DNA of 64,000 nucleotides from Misgurnus anguillicaudatus (taxonomy: Eukaryota > Chordata > Actinopteri > Cypriniformes > Cobitidae). The DNA is taken from NCBI RefSeq assembly GCF_027580225.2, contig NC_073358.2:46586001-46650000 (forward strand), read 5' to 3'. Numbering within the stretch: position 1 is the stretch's first letter; each line of letters opens with the position of its first letter. This document shows positions 36,701-48,557 of this stretch, piece by piece. Below the pieces are notes generated by a model, which was not told the origin of the DNA, ran no database searches, and was given only the letters and a program-made list of their open reading frames with translations. A program made the position numbers and the translations under genes.

Positions 36701-39611
36701 TAATTAAAAGACCACAAAATTAAGGTTTGTCCACCAGATCAATACCAGACTGTCTTACACACAAATACTATTTATGGCCACACTCAAATATCATATATAG
36801 ATTAATCTGAATTGAAACTTCATTCCACTTATCTTATTCATATGGACAAACACTTCTTTATTTTACCATGCATAATAAACAGCACCAGAAAGAAAAGTTA
36901 CTGCACTTGCATTTGCACAACAATTGCGCATTGAGTAGATCAGCAAATATGAAATATGTTCAAGTATTAAACCGTGTTGCACCTTCACAGGTCTCTGTTG
37001 AGATGGACGTCAGTAAACCAGACCTCGCGGTGGCTCTAAAGGACATCCGTGCCCAGTACGAATCTCTGTCCTCTCGGAACCAGTTGCAGGCCGAGGAGTG
37101 GTACCGCTCCAAGTTCGTCACCGTGACAGAAGCGGCGGCGCGCAACAATGATGCCCTGAAGCAGACCAAGGATGAGCTGTCCGACTACCGCCGACAGCTC
37201 CAGTCCCGCACCCTGGAGATCGAGTCCTTGAAGGCGCACAACGAGTCTTTAGAGAGGCAGCTGGCCGAGATGGAGGACCGCCACAGCAACGAGATAGGCG
37301 AGCTGCAGGTGAGTGCTTTTATATGCATGCATTTTATATATAAACAATATAAAACTGGAATTGTACGAACATTTGGTTTGAGTCTATCTTCTTCCTCCAA
37401 AACAAGGTTTTTGATTAAATGTGGTGACACGAATTCGCAGGTCAGAGAGTTCATCAGAACTTTGTAGGCAGCTAAATAACGAGCTTGCGTTTCCGGTCTA
37501 TCGCATACGTATGAACGGAAGTAAATGGAACTAAACGTCTATGTGAACGCCCATAAATTCGTATTATTTCGTACGACCAAATACGTTTTTGGCCCTGTCC
37601 CAAATGGCGCACTTCATGTGGACTTTCAGTCTCGTGGCCTTAAATTGCACGTTCTCGCTTAGTCCACGAGTCCGTAGGGTGTCCCATCTGTCATTTTTAC
37701 GCTTTGAAGTGTGCTCATCAGCGCCTCCTTTGCCCCCTTGATGCGGTCTTCAGCGAAGCCCGCACTGCAGCAGGCTTCGCGCACTTTGCCAACCCAGAAG
37801 TCCTTGCGAAAGGGCAATCAGACCAATCAGACGACGGAAGGGAGGAATTCACACTGACGGGCAACTTCTCTACCTATTTCCGGTGTGATGCTCGAGTCTG
37901 TCCCAAAATACGACTCCGGTGCACCCACGTGGACTCGCATCAAGGGTCCCTAAAGTCTGGACTACGTGATGTCATCAAAGTGTGGACTCTGAGGAGGACC
38001 ACAAGTCCGGAGTGTGCCATTTGGGACAGGGCGTTTGTACGATTTGCTTTTGCCCAGCTGTGACGCTGGGGTTAGGGGTGGGGGTTCGTTATTTATTTAT
38101 TTTTTAAATATATAATAGTGTTTTTGTAAAAATCACTTTGTAAGAATTCATAGCTGGTCAACTCGTCAATCTGTGGAATTAAAAGTCTATGTGACCGACC
38201 ATAAATTCGTATTATTTCGTACAACCACATTCGTACGTTTTTGTACGATTTGCTTTTGCCCCTGTGACGTTGGGATTAGGGGTGGGGTTTCGTTATTGGT
38301 TTTTTATATGTTTATAGTATTTTTGTACAAATCACTTCGTACGAATTCAGCTGCTCAACTCGTCCATCCGTGGAGCTGGAGGATGTATTAAAGAAGTAAT
38401 ACATACAGTGTAGTCTTGTTTAATATCAGTTTGTGTTGCCCAGTCTGATAGTTGCTAAAACTATTTTTGATTAGTTTAACTATTAACTTTGATAAGCATC
38501 AAACGCTGCCTAGTTTGCGCATAGTAGGGTAAGCGCATCTTGAGGTAATGACAACAAATCAAATCAATCACATGTTAAAGCACCAGACCAATTGGAATAG
38601 GTAGGCTACTATGTCCCCAAAAGTGACCATGTGCAAATGTGACCATATTATTATTATTTTTTGCTAAAAAATGTAATTAAACCTTTGGCACCAAGCCGTG
38701 GCACAGTAAGTTATCTGGGGTGGCATGACTCGCGAATTGCTCTTTTTTTATTCTTGTCCACTCATGTTTTTTGCCATACATCACGTTAATTGATTGGTAA
38801 CATCGAAGTTAAAATTGATCTGAGTCTGAGCAAACGGCGGATCTGCAATACTCTGAGATTAGTGAAAGAGTGCTTCACTGCTATTGGTACTAGTTTAATG
38901 ACATAAAATTGTATTCATAATGATGTTTTTAGTAAATGCAAAATGCTTTACTGCAGGACACCATTCAGCAGCTGGAATCTGCTTTGCGTAGCACTAAAGG
39001 AGAGATGTCTCGCCACCTGCGTGAATACCAAGACCTGCTGAATGTCAAGATGGCACTGGACATTGAGATCGCAGCCTACAGGTCAGAATCATTTTTATTT
39101 CACAATTATTTAGTTGGAGACAGGCTTGAGTTTAACCAGATTCTTTTTGGTTTTTCCTCACAGGAAGCTACTTGAGGGTGAAGAATGTCGTCTAAGCACT
39201 GTGGGCGGAGCCATGATGCAGTCCGCCTTCTCTTATCCGTCCAGCCGCACTTACGTCATGAGCACCTACAGGAAGGGCGGAGCAAAACCTGCAGAAGAAG
39301 AGGAGGAGGAAGGAGAGGAGGAAGAGGCAGAGGAAGAAGCAGGAGAGGAAGCAGAGGAGGAAGCAGATGAACAGGAAGGAGGTGAAGAAGAAGAAGAGGA
39401 GGAGGAGCAGGAGGAAGAGAAAGAAAAGGAGGATAAAAAGAAAGAGAAAGAAGAAAAGAAAGATCAGAAGGAGCCAAAGGAAACTGAGAAGAAGAAAGAA
39501 AAAGAAGCAGAGAAGAAGAGTGAAAGCAAGAGTGACAGCAATAAGGGAGATAGTAAGGGGGAGAAGGGGGACGATAAAGGCGAAAAGTCCGCTCCTGCCA
39601 AGAGCAAGTAA
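33767..39611 (+). CDS. ina: Type IV intermediate filament protein, alpha-internexin/gefiltin class (4 exons, 547 aa)
   Basis: Exons 33767-34519, 36991-37308, 38957-39081 and 39164-39611 (stop 39609-39611); all GT-AG and in phase. Head, residues 1-97: Ser/Arg/Tyr-rich, with [14 protein letters not shown] resembling the alpha-internexin head. Rod, about 98-406: starts [13 protein letters not shown] and ends with [23 protein letters not shown], the signature helix termination. Tail, 407-547: short [20 protein letters not shown], then a long Glu run, then Lys/Glu-rich and Ser/Lys/Asp-rich stretches. Known of the class: neuronal filament subunits co-assembling with NEFL/NEFM in axons; in fish, gefiltin is linked to retinal ganglion cell axons. 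The rod favours alpha-internexin; the acidic tail is more NEFL-like. The exact fish paralog (inaa or inab) is not decided. Confidence 0.92.
34540..34622 (+). repeat. SINE with internal deletion
   Basis: The tRNA-like head TAGCTCAATGGGTAGAGC and AGCAGCGCAAAGGTTATGGG is joined directly to the tail TCTGCCAAATGCATAAACGT, so the middle of the element is missing. Confidence 0.75.
36058..36480. mobile_element. MITE with TTTAAAGGGGACATTTCAT ends
   Basis: TTTAAAGGGGACATTTCAT at the left faces ATGATATGGCCCCTTTAA at the right (one or two mismatches). About 420 bp, no coding capacity, inside intron 1 of the filament gene. Confidence 0.75.
37309..38956 (+). other. Intermediate-filament gene intron 2
   Basis: 1.65 kb. 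Contains a direct duplication of a block with CGTATTATTTCGTAC and CTTTTGCCC, one copy of which is interrupted by a MITE at 37592-38032. 38400-38950 shows nothing recognisable. Confidence 0.7.
37592..38032. mobile_element. MITE with GCCCTGTCCCAAATGGC ends
   Basis: GCCCTGTCCCAAATGGCGCA at the left faces TGCCATTTGGGACAGGGC at the right. It interrupts a sequence whose uninterrupted duplicate is present at about 38160-38390, giving an internal empty-site comparison. Confidence 0.85.
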
Positions 39612-39895
39612 AGCTGTGTACTCCGTTCACTTCATGCACTTAAGTCACACATTCGTCTGTTTCATCTTGACCTCTCTGTCCTTTTGCCACAAACACGCAC
39701 GCACACACTTATGAACACATTATCACCAAACAAACATCCCTTCATTCTCACTTTCATTTCACTTGATGCTGATGATTGCAGTTGCTATGGCGTCATGCTG
39801 AGCATCACCAGACAGCGGTAGACAGTCTACTCTGCAGGAAAGCAATTGGTCAGTAAGGACGGTACAAAAATAAATGACGACAGCCTGTCTTAAAA

Positions 39896-39901
39896 AATAA
39901 A
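39896..39901 (+). terminator. Polyadenylation signal of the intermediate-filament gene
   Basis: AATAAA about 285 bases past the stop; another AATAAA lies at 39869-39874. Either could serve. Confidence 0.65.
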
Positions 39902-39910
39902 ACAAAGTTC

Positions 39911-42900
39911 ATTCTATACAATTTCCTTGTGTTCATGTGCCATTATTATCTTTAGTGCAGGAGAACACAAAGAAAAGTGATGCCAAATGCGCAGGTATCA
40001 AGTACAAAACGGACCAAGTTAGCTGGTTCCAATCTCTTGGTGCTATTTGATTCAAACAAAAGTGAGTTTGGAATTTGAAAGAAGTAAATATCACAATACT
40101 GTATAGCTTCACGTAAGCCCTGAATGTACGTCACTAGCCAAGCACAGGGACACTTATGTCTCCTATTTTTCCAGTGAGCATGTTAGCGCATCTCAGTGCT
40201 GTTCATTGAGTCACGTGTAAGGGAAAGACGACTGCACTGTCCAACCCTATAAAAACACACCATAACCAGCTTATCAAGGTCTTGGGGGTTACTTGAAATT
40301 TACAAGCAGGTGTGTTCGATTAGAGTTGGAGCCAAACTATGAAACGCTTTAACGCTTCGCATGATGTCATGTTACAGTTTCCGACTGTCCATCTATCCTC
40401 TATCCATTTTAAAGTTCATCTATTTGTTGTTCCCGTTTTCCTGAATTGCACAGCACGGCAAACTTCGCGGCGTGAGGTCACCAATTTATTTTTGGTTTAG
40501 CTTTGGGAGAGGGGAGCGCATTGTGCTTCAGTATAGTGTGGAATCAAACTTTGGCGATTAAGCATTTAGAAAGTCTGACGCTTTAGAGACACTTGCTGCT
40601 AATAATCCCTCTTTCCCCTCCAAAGACCTCCTCTTGATTGATTTATTCATGACGGGGCCCCTCTTCATGTTTGCCAACTTCTCTTTGTATATGTCTTGTC
40701 CTATATTTAGATTAGAAAGCCTCTGTACATTCAGTGTTTTGGGTCTTTCTTGAGTTTATTTGTATACGTGTACGTGTGTGTTTGTCTGCAAATGCTAATT
40801 TTGGCTGCGAGCAGCTGGTAGTGACGGGTCAGGCTCTCTTCCTTTGCTGCAGGTGACAGGCAGGCCATAGATAGGACAGAAGGGTCACAGAAAATCACAC
40901 CTACAGCTAAAGCGAAGGGCTGTTAGCGCCACAATATAGCCCTTCAAAAAGCAACACGCATGACACGAGAATCCATGCAAACTGCTGAATAACCGCCAAT
41001 GACCTTACACAATGCAGGCCTGCTATACTGAATAATGATAGGTGGCAAAGTAGCATTTTACGAATACTATTTATTGAAAGCTGTGAAAAAAACATTTGGA
41101 TTGACACCCGAAATGCTTCTAAAATGTGATAATAAACAATCCTAATAAACCAACAACAATCAGCGCTTCATAAATACTTACCTTACTAATATCATGTATA
41201 CCTTATAAACATGTAAAATTAGCTAGAGGAATTAGAAAGTATTAGGATTTTTTTGCATGAATGGATTAGTCAGATTACAAAGAAATACCATTATGATTTG
41301 ACCATTTTAAAATAATGCTCCCCTTATTGAAGTCTGGGCACATGATGATATCCAGGTCCAGTAGCTTTGCAATATTCATGTAGTGTTTAGTAATCTTAAG
41401 TGTTTTTGTTAAGTGTTTCTGTCATGAATTGTTTTTAACTCATCTAAAACCTTTTGATTTGGCCATATGGCACTTTAAACCCAATTTTGATGTGAAACCA
41501 CTATTACTGACTTAATCTTCTGTCTCCAAACCTAAAATGATTGTCATACTTCATTATCACATTATTTTAATTAACTAAATTACTTAAGTCAATATATGGC
41601 AACATATGTGTTGTTTGTTAAAGGGATAGTTCATCTAAAAATATAAATTCTGTCATCATTTGCTCACCCTCATGTTGTTACAAACCTGAATAATTTTTTT
41701 GCTGAATACAAAGGAAGATATTTGTAATGAAGCAGGAAACAGAAGCACCATTGACTTACATAATATTACTATGGAAGTCAATGGTGCTCAAAAACGGTTT
41801 GTTTACAAACATTGCTCAAAATATCTTTCTTTTGTGTTCAGCAGAACACAGAAATTGAAGGAGTGGTCCGCTTTGGAGATGGGGTCCATTGACTTTGTAT
41901 AGTAGGAAAATAATACTATGGTGGGTCGGTGGGCCCCGTCTTTGAAGTGGACTACTCCTTTAATATAGGTTTGTAACAACACGAGGGTGAGTAAATGAAG
42001 AATTTTTATTTTGGGGTGAACTATCCCTTTAAATAAGACACTGGACTCTCATTAAACCCTAATTAGTTATCTAGCTATACATAAAAACTTTTTTGAAAAT
42101 GTAAAAATGCTTAAAGTGACTAACAATAGACTGTATTGAGAGTGACATTAACAGTCAGTTTGCTACTAAATGTGAAGATTTTAAGGTATTTTGGAAAGGT
42201 AACATGTTGGCCTCAGACTTGATGTGAACTTATCCAATATAGCAATATGGAAAGAGAGTGAAATTTAAAATAAATGTGACAAACAGATGTAATAATGCAG
42301 CAGTCATCCATAATTTGTTCTGTTGGTTCCAAAGCATGAAATGAATGAATCAAGAGGAGTTTGCATGGCTTGTTTCACTTGAAGCTTGACAATATGAGGG
42401 GTGGGATAGATTTGCTTGATGTGTGTAAAAATGTACGTATTTGCCTTAATCGTGACTGCTTAAAAGAGTTCTCACATTTTCTGCGTCTCTCTTCACTGAT
42501 GGTTCAAGAGTGCTAACATTTTATCTGTGTAGCTGATATTATCCTAAAGCCAAATAAAGACATTTATCAACCAAACGTATCACACTGTGAGATCTTTGTT
42601 TCCTTGCAATGCACACCATTCACAGGCTATGCAGAATCTTATGTTGTTCGTCTAAGTTAATCTCAATTGCTATATGTCACATATAAACTCTTTCACAAAT
42701 GCAAAAGACTTCAAAATGTATGACCAGATACATAAAAAACAAAACAAAATATTTCTATGTGATATTTTAACAAGCCTGGACGCTTTTAAGATTGACATAA
42801 AATAAATAAATAAAATGATCTTATTGAATTTAAAAAATGCAGAACCAGGCCATTTTGTTACACTCATTACATGTTTAATGCAAACATCATCAGAGTTTCA

Positions 42901-45900
42901 ATATGTTTACTTGCTAAAAAGAAAACCTTGGCTTCACTGAAATTTATAGTTTCATTACTGCATGTCCTGAAGTGTTAAAGCAGATATCAAACATTAATAT
43001 TGGTGGTAGCACATCTCCCCTTTTTGGCAAAGTAAATCCAGAGCAAGTTCAAAATGAAGCCATAACCAGGAATCAATCACATCTGCTTCCTCCTAAATAA
43101 TCACTTATGCACACATTAGACCAAATATGATCAGCTTATCCTTGTTAAAAATCTGCTGAAATATTTATCTTACTTTGAGCAGTACTTTCCCTCTGATTAC
43201 AAAAACATGAAGAGTGATTATTATCTTATCATTATGCTTTTAAATGCAAAGTAATGAAAAATAAATATGTTTTTAAAGCTAAAGTAATCCTAACACAAAC
43301 CACTGTATGTGCAGAACACAGCGGTGCACAACATGATTAAAATCTCTTAACATCAGAGGTATTGACTATTTTTATCTTTTATAATTTATTTTTAATAAGA
43401 CACTTGCAATATGAAATATCTAATAAGAATATTTTCCATAGAGAAAAGACGTCTAGCCAATGATACTTACAATACTACCCTACCCTCTTGCTTATCTTGT
43501 TAAATATTTCAAAGCATGTTTGTTTTTGGAAAGCCATCTGACCACAATAATAGTTTTCATAGCATATTTGTCCTTTCTTTTCTTCTGTAATAAAGCCACA
43601 TCAAAAATTACATAGCTTGACATTATAAAAATTGCTTTTGTTTGAAAAGAAGATTAAGAGTGCATAGCTGTAGCTCTGGACATAAAAATTTATCAAATCA
43701 TTTTATAATGAAAATTATACATCTTGACAACTTCAAACATATTAGGCTGCCTCTAGACTCTCTCTCTCTCTCTCACCACCTCTCTCTCAGCTATATATAG
43801 GCTTCTGCATTGCAGATGTATCCTTATCCAAATCCTGCATTTCAGAGCTCTAATAATTCCCACATAAAAACTGTGTGAACTAGCACACTTTCGTGCATAC
43901 ACACACCTACATACATTGACTGCATAACCACTACAGCATGACACAGAAGAACAGTGAACAATAACAAACACACAAATACCTATGTGGCGTGCTCAGAACC
44001 ACCAGACAAACCACAGTGAGGGCCAAGGTGCACCGGGTTACTGCTGCTTTCTATATTGCTAATCAGTCCTAAAACTGTCCGGTTGTGACCATAATCTTTC
44101 ATAAATATATTTTCATGTTTGTGATGCTAATAATTACTGAAGTAAGAGGAGAAATGGATAAATCAAATAAAAAAATTAAGAGCTTGGATATCCACCAGTT
44201 CTATGAATATTTAAATAAATATTATTTAAGTTATACCACAATTATTATTTATCTAACTAACACAGTTTCAATGTTCCTTTATACAAAATATGGATATATG
44301 AATTTTAGGAAAGGGTTCTTTGGTGAAGGTTCATCATATTTGGGGGTCCCTGCTATCATAAATTTGAAAACTCCTAACATAAGGCATTCAACAGATTATA
44401 AAAAGGTAAGAAAGAAATTAGTCTTTTAAGAAGCTTTGACATGAAATGTTCTTTGGGGAACCAAAATAGTACGTCTATGGCATCACCACAAATAACCTAT
44501 TTTGGCACCTTTATTTTGTGTATAGTACATATTAAGTCCAGAACAGAAAAGTTTTTACAGGCCCACAAGCAGGTTCTGACTTTTATTATCAGATTATGGA
44601 GCATCAAAATTTGATTTTAAACAATAATTTAATTATATTTGAATCTTTGTCATGGTCTTACTCAGTCAATAGATATCAAGGTTATAATTTCACAGAATGT
44701 TTTTTACATTATGTAGGATGAATTTATGTAGTAATGTATATCACAAAGAAATTACTTTAGCTTTCCATAGACATTGTTCTGTTTATCTGTGAATGGGAAT
44801 TCTACCACTTTTACTGTTTCATAATGCACTTTGGGGTGGCAAAGTGATTTAAGACCTGCTCCATCTTAACTAATACCAATAAGGATCACTGTGATTTTGT
44901 CAACAAGATGTTTTGGGGAAAAACTATGCTAAAGCTAACCCTAAATGTAATTATAAAAATGTATTGGCTGACGGAATCAAAATTATCATATTTGTTGAAA
45001 TTGAGCTTCTATACATCTGCTCATAACTGGAAATACTTAGATTTTTAGATATTTTAATGCTTGTTTGTTTTATTTTAAGTCATGAGGGCCCCCTAGTGGG
45101 CCCTGGCCCTCTGGTTAAGAAACTGCCCTAAATGCAATGCACTTCTGTACTTTAAAACCTTGTCAGAATAAAACAAACATTTTAAACTAATGTTAGAAAA
45201 CGTCACCATAGTCTTTTCTGACCAAGTAGTGTTAAACTTTTGAATCACCTATGCAGCTATTGATCGGTTTTCGTGCAGTGGATTTATTTAGACTCACACT
45301 GTCAACCAGATCTCATCTTACCTTATCATCAAAAAGCTTGTTAATTGGTGTCACTTTTCTCATCACGACATCTGCTGTTCGTTTAACATTTAAAAACTAC
45401 AATCAAACGCATAGTTTTCACTCCTAATTATTCTGACTGGATTAGCAGCATGCGCGCACACGTAAACGCAAATTAAAAACGCGCCAAACTGTTACTTTGC
45501 TGAAACTGCGTTCAGTTAGACCAAAAAACTATATTACTCAGCAAACGAATGGTTTATCATGATTGTTTGGTAACCATTTATATAACTATTTATATTATAA
45601 ATGACTCTTTATATTAACTATTTAAATGTTTACGTGTTGCCTAAAAGGCTAATTACATTCATACATTCTTAAAATGTCACTCTACACAAAGCCAAATCGA
45701 CAAATTTTATTACCACAAAGAAACATATTTTGTGCCTTTATCATTTTATACAGTACGGTGGGATATCTCTTAATTTTCACAATATTTACACAATTTAAAG
45801 GTTGACTCCATTTGTTAAATCTCTTTAATCTATTAAATACATTTGGACATGTTTAAAATTTTGGTTAACAGGGTTGGGAAAAAACTGCAACCTTACAATA

Positions 45901-46000
45901 ATAAATGGCACAAATATTATTTAGCTGACTAATTCACATTTTATTTAAAAAAAAAAAAGAGAGAGAAGACACAAACAATAAAATGAGAACAAGCTAATCT
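39911..46000. other. Intergenic, AT-rich and gene-poor
   Basis: No gene supported. A MITE at 41619-42032, a dispersed-repeat copy at 44640-44765 and a CT run near 43758-43773 are the only recognised items. 42040-43740 and 44800-45950 look unique or strongly decayed. Confidence 0.6.
41619..42032. mobile_element. MITE with TTAAAGGGATAGTTCA ends
   Basis: Ends TAAAGGGATAGTTCATC and GGTGAACTATCCCTTTAA; subterminal GCTCACCCTCATGTTGTTAC is mirrored by GTAACAACACGAGGGTGAGT. Opposed ACCATTGACTT / AAGTCAATGGT blocks lie in the middle. This is a very common cyprinid-type element. Confidence 0.85.
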
Positions 46001-46017
46001 TGTTTTGTATAAAATGT

Positions 46018-46023
46018 TTTATT
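46018..46023 (-). terminator. h2az2: Polyadenylation signal of h2az2-like gene
   Basis: AATAAA on the minus strand about 320 bases past the stop codon. It implies polyadenylated, replication-independent histone mRNA rather than a stem-loop histone message; no histone stem-loop was seen after the stop. Confidence 0.65.
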
Positions 46024-46344
46024 TCCATTTCAGTATAAAACAGCTTCATAGCTCTGGCCAATTTAAGAAACAACTCCACAGTCACGGCAGGAAATTTCAG
46101 ACACTTCCTGCTTGTCTCTCTCTAAAATACCTGACATTTGGGTTGAGGGGATTTATTTGCCATTCTAGTTTTGGCGATATAACATTAACACAAAACTAAC
46201 AAATCACTCATGGTTAGCTAGTATAACATTAATATTAACTTAAAAAAAATGAGAATGGATGAATGGATGAACACAAGCCGATCTGGTCACGCTTTCCAAA
46301 TGCAAGTCCTTGAGTCCATGTCCCCATAGTCACTCCGATGGGAA

Positions 46345-48181
46345 CTACACAGTCTTCTGCTGACCCTTCTTACCGATCAGAGACTTATGGATGTGAGGAA
46401 TCACACCTGCAAGACGACAACAAACCTGTGCTTAACACATAGACTATATAGTAATAAGTAATATATATCATAATAAGATCTAAAACTCCAACACACCACC
46501 ACCAGCAATGGTTGCCTTGATGAGGGAGTCCAACTCCTCGTCTCCACGAATGGCCAACTGTAAATGACGAGGAGTGATACGCTTCACCTTTAGATCTTTT
46601 GAGGCATTTCCTGCCAACTCCAAAACCTAGAAAACCCAATATAATCACATTGGTTTCATCGCTTCTGGCGTATTTGTGGTTACATTCACAGCAAGGATCC
46701 TGACAGGTGAGGAAAATGTAAAAACGTACTTCAGCTGTGAGATATTCAAGGATGGCTGCGCTGTAGACGGCTGCTGTCGCACCCACACGACCATGGCTTG
46801 TAGTGCGGGTCTTCAAGTGCCTGTGGATACGACCCACCGGGAACTAAAAACAGCCAGAGATATTTTTATACTTTCCCAATGTATGCACCAGATCAAAAAA
46901 CAAATGAAACAAAATGTATTAATAGTTTAGAAAAAGAAGCTCTGTTAAATATTATCTGAAGCATGTGCAGAAAACCAGTTTTATGAGTCTGATGCCAAAA
47001 CACAGTCGGTAATAACGGGGAACCAACAAATTCTTCTCCACCCATTTTACTCAAGTACACCTAACAAATGGATATTTGGGAAATTTAACCATTTCAAAAC
47101 AGCACTTCCAGTGAAGTAAGATATAAGATACCAAAACTTACCTGAAGTCCAGCCCTTTGGGAGCGAGACACTGCTTTTGCCTTAGCCTTGCCACTATCCT
47201 TACCTGCCTTACCTCCTGCCTGTAAGACAATACATAAACTCAGACTGTATACATGTAAACAGACATATGGAAAGCAACAAGTAACTGTTTTGCATCAATG
47301 GCAGCATACATTTATGATGAAATATTTAGTTACACTTTAAATCCACAGAGACATTTGCAATAAATAAAAAATAATATTTACATCACAATATAAATGTATT
47401 GTCGGTAAGAAAAATTTTCAACAATTTCTAAATGTGCAACTCATTAACACAGTTAATAGATTATTCATATGCAAACTAACTATAACAAGTCTACAAAGCT
47501 CTATGAATGAGATAGAATAAATTAGGAGATTTATAGTAAATCTTGCCACCATTTTTTATGTATAAACATTTTCTATCAACTTGACGCAAAACCACCTAAC
47601 GTCTAATTAATGGTCAACGGATCAATTAAAAGTCTGGAAGTAAAGCCCTCCAAAACCCCCTGCCCCGATCACGTGATCACTAGACCACTGGCCAAATATT
47701 CACAACAAATCCACACATCTTTGTGTAAAAAAAATGCAATTGCGAAATAAACAGACAACAATGAACATAATACAATTCGCAAAACAGTGTGATCTATAAA
47801 CAAAAAGAAAATGAATGAACTTCAAATGAACCGATCAGCGCGAGCTCCATACTGCGGCTTCCACGTACGGTTTAGCCAGCTTAGCTAACCTGCTAGCATA
47901 TTTTTTACAATCATTGCAACAAATACAAACAAACGTTTTATAAAATATCAGAGAGTTAGATGAATATCACAACTCTGCTAAAGGGGAAACGGCTGGCGTC
48001 GTGGTTCATGAAATAGTAACTAAACAAACACGCGGTGGTTAGCAGCGCTAAATCCAGCCAATGTTAGCTCTGAGCTACCAATGAAATTAAGAGACGAAAA
48101 ATGAACCACGCAACAAACGGACCGGACCGTTGACTCACATTAAAGAGTTATAAGAAAAATTTTAAGGATATAACTTACCAT
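46345..48181 (-). CDS. h2az2: Histone variant H2A.Z, H2A.Z.2-like (5 exons, 128 aa)
   Basis: Exons in transcript order: 48181-48179 (only ATG), 47219-47142, 46843-46730, 46626-46497 and 46406-46345; all junctions GT-AG and in phase, total 387 bp. The product is complete H2[23 protein letters not shown]-tail, [60 protein letters not shown] and C-tail GKKGQQKTV. As I recall, human H2A.Z.1 and Z.2 differ at residues 14, 38 and 127 (T/S/V against A/T/A); here A14 and T38 match Z.2 while V127 matches Z.1. Known role: replaces H2A in promoter and enhancer nucleosomes. The adjacent purb agrees with the human H2AZ2-PURB neighbourhood, supporting h2az2. Confidence 0.95.
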
Positions 48182-48518
48182 TTCAGCAACGTATTATTTT
48201 TGAATGAGGTCTAAGGAGGTCCAGCTAAAATCTATATCGCCACTTGACTCGGAGGAACAATAAACCCCCTTTAGCAGGGAAAGATCGGGGCATACCAAGC
48301 GACAGAATTAACCAATCAGAATGGTCGTTGTTGGATCGATTTTTACATGGACCAATAGGATATCGGTTTGCAGTTTCTTCTCCCATCCCCCATCAATGAG
48401 TGATGTTTGGACGTATAACACGTAGGCGGGACTTCACATTTACAACTACTAAAATTTCTTGATTTACAGAAAAGTGGAAATTAAATAATAAACTTTCATT
48501 GTAATTAGCAAGACTTCA

Positions 48519-48557
<39 letters not shown>

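Larger units (their letters stand above)
34520..36990 (+). other. Intermediate-filament gene intron 1
   Basis: 2.47 kb. Holds an internally deleted SINE just after the donor (34540-34622) and a MITE (36058-36480). The rest is AT-rich with no recognised content. Confidence 0.7.

Noticed and set aside
37704..38063. 119-codon plus-strand ORF
   Set aside because: Lies almost entirely in the GCCCTGTCCC-ended MITE and runs over its end; not a gene.
44085..44429. 114-codon plus-strand ORF in AT-rich intergenic DNA
   Set aside because: Rich in I/Y/K/N as expected of AT-rich random sequence, with no motif or splice partner.
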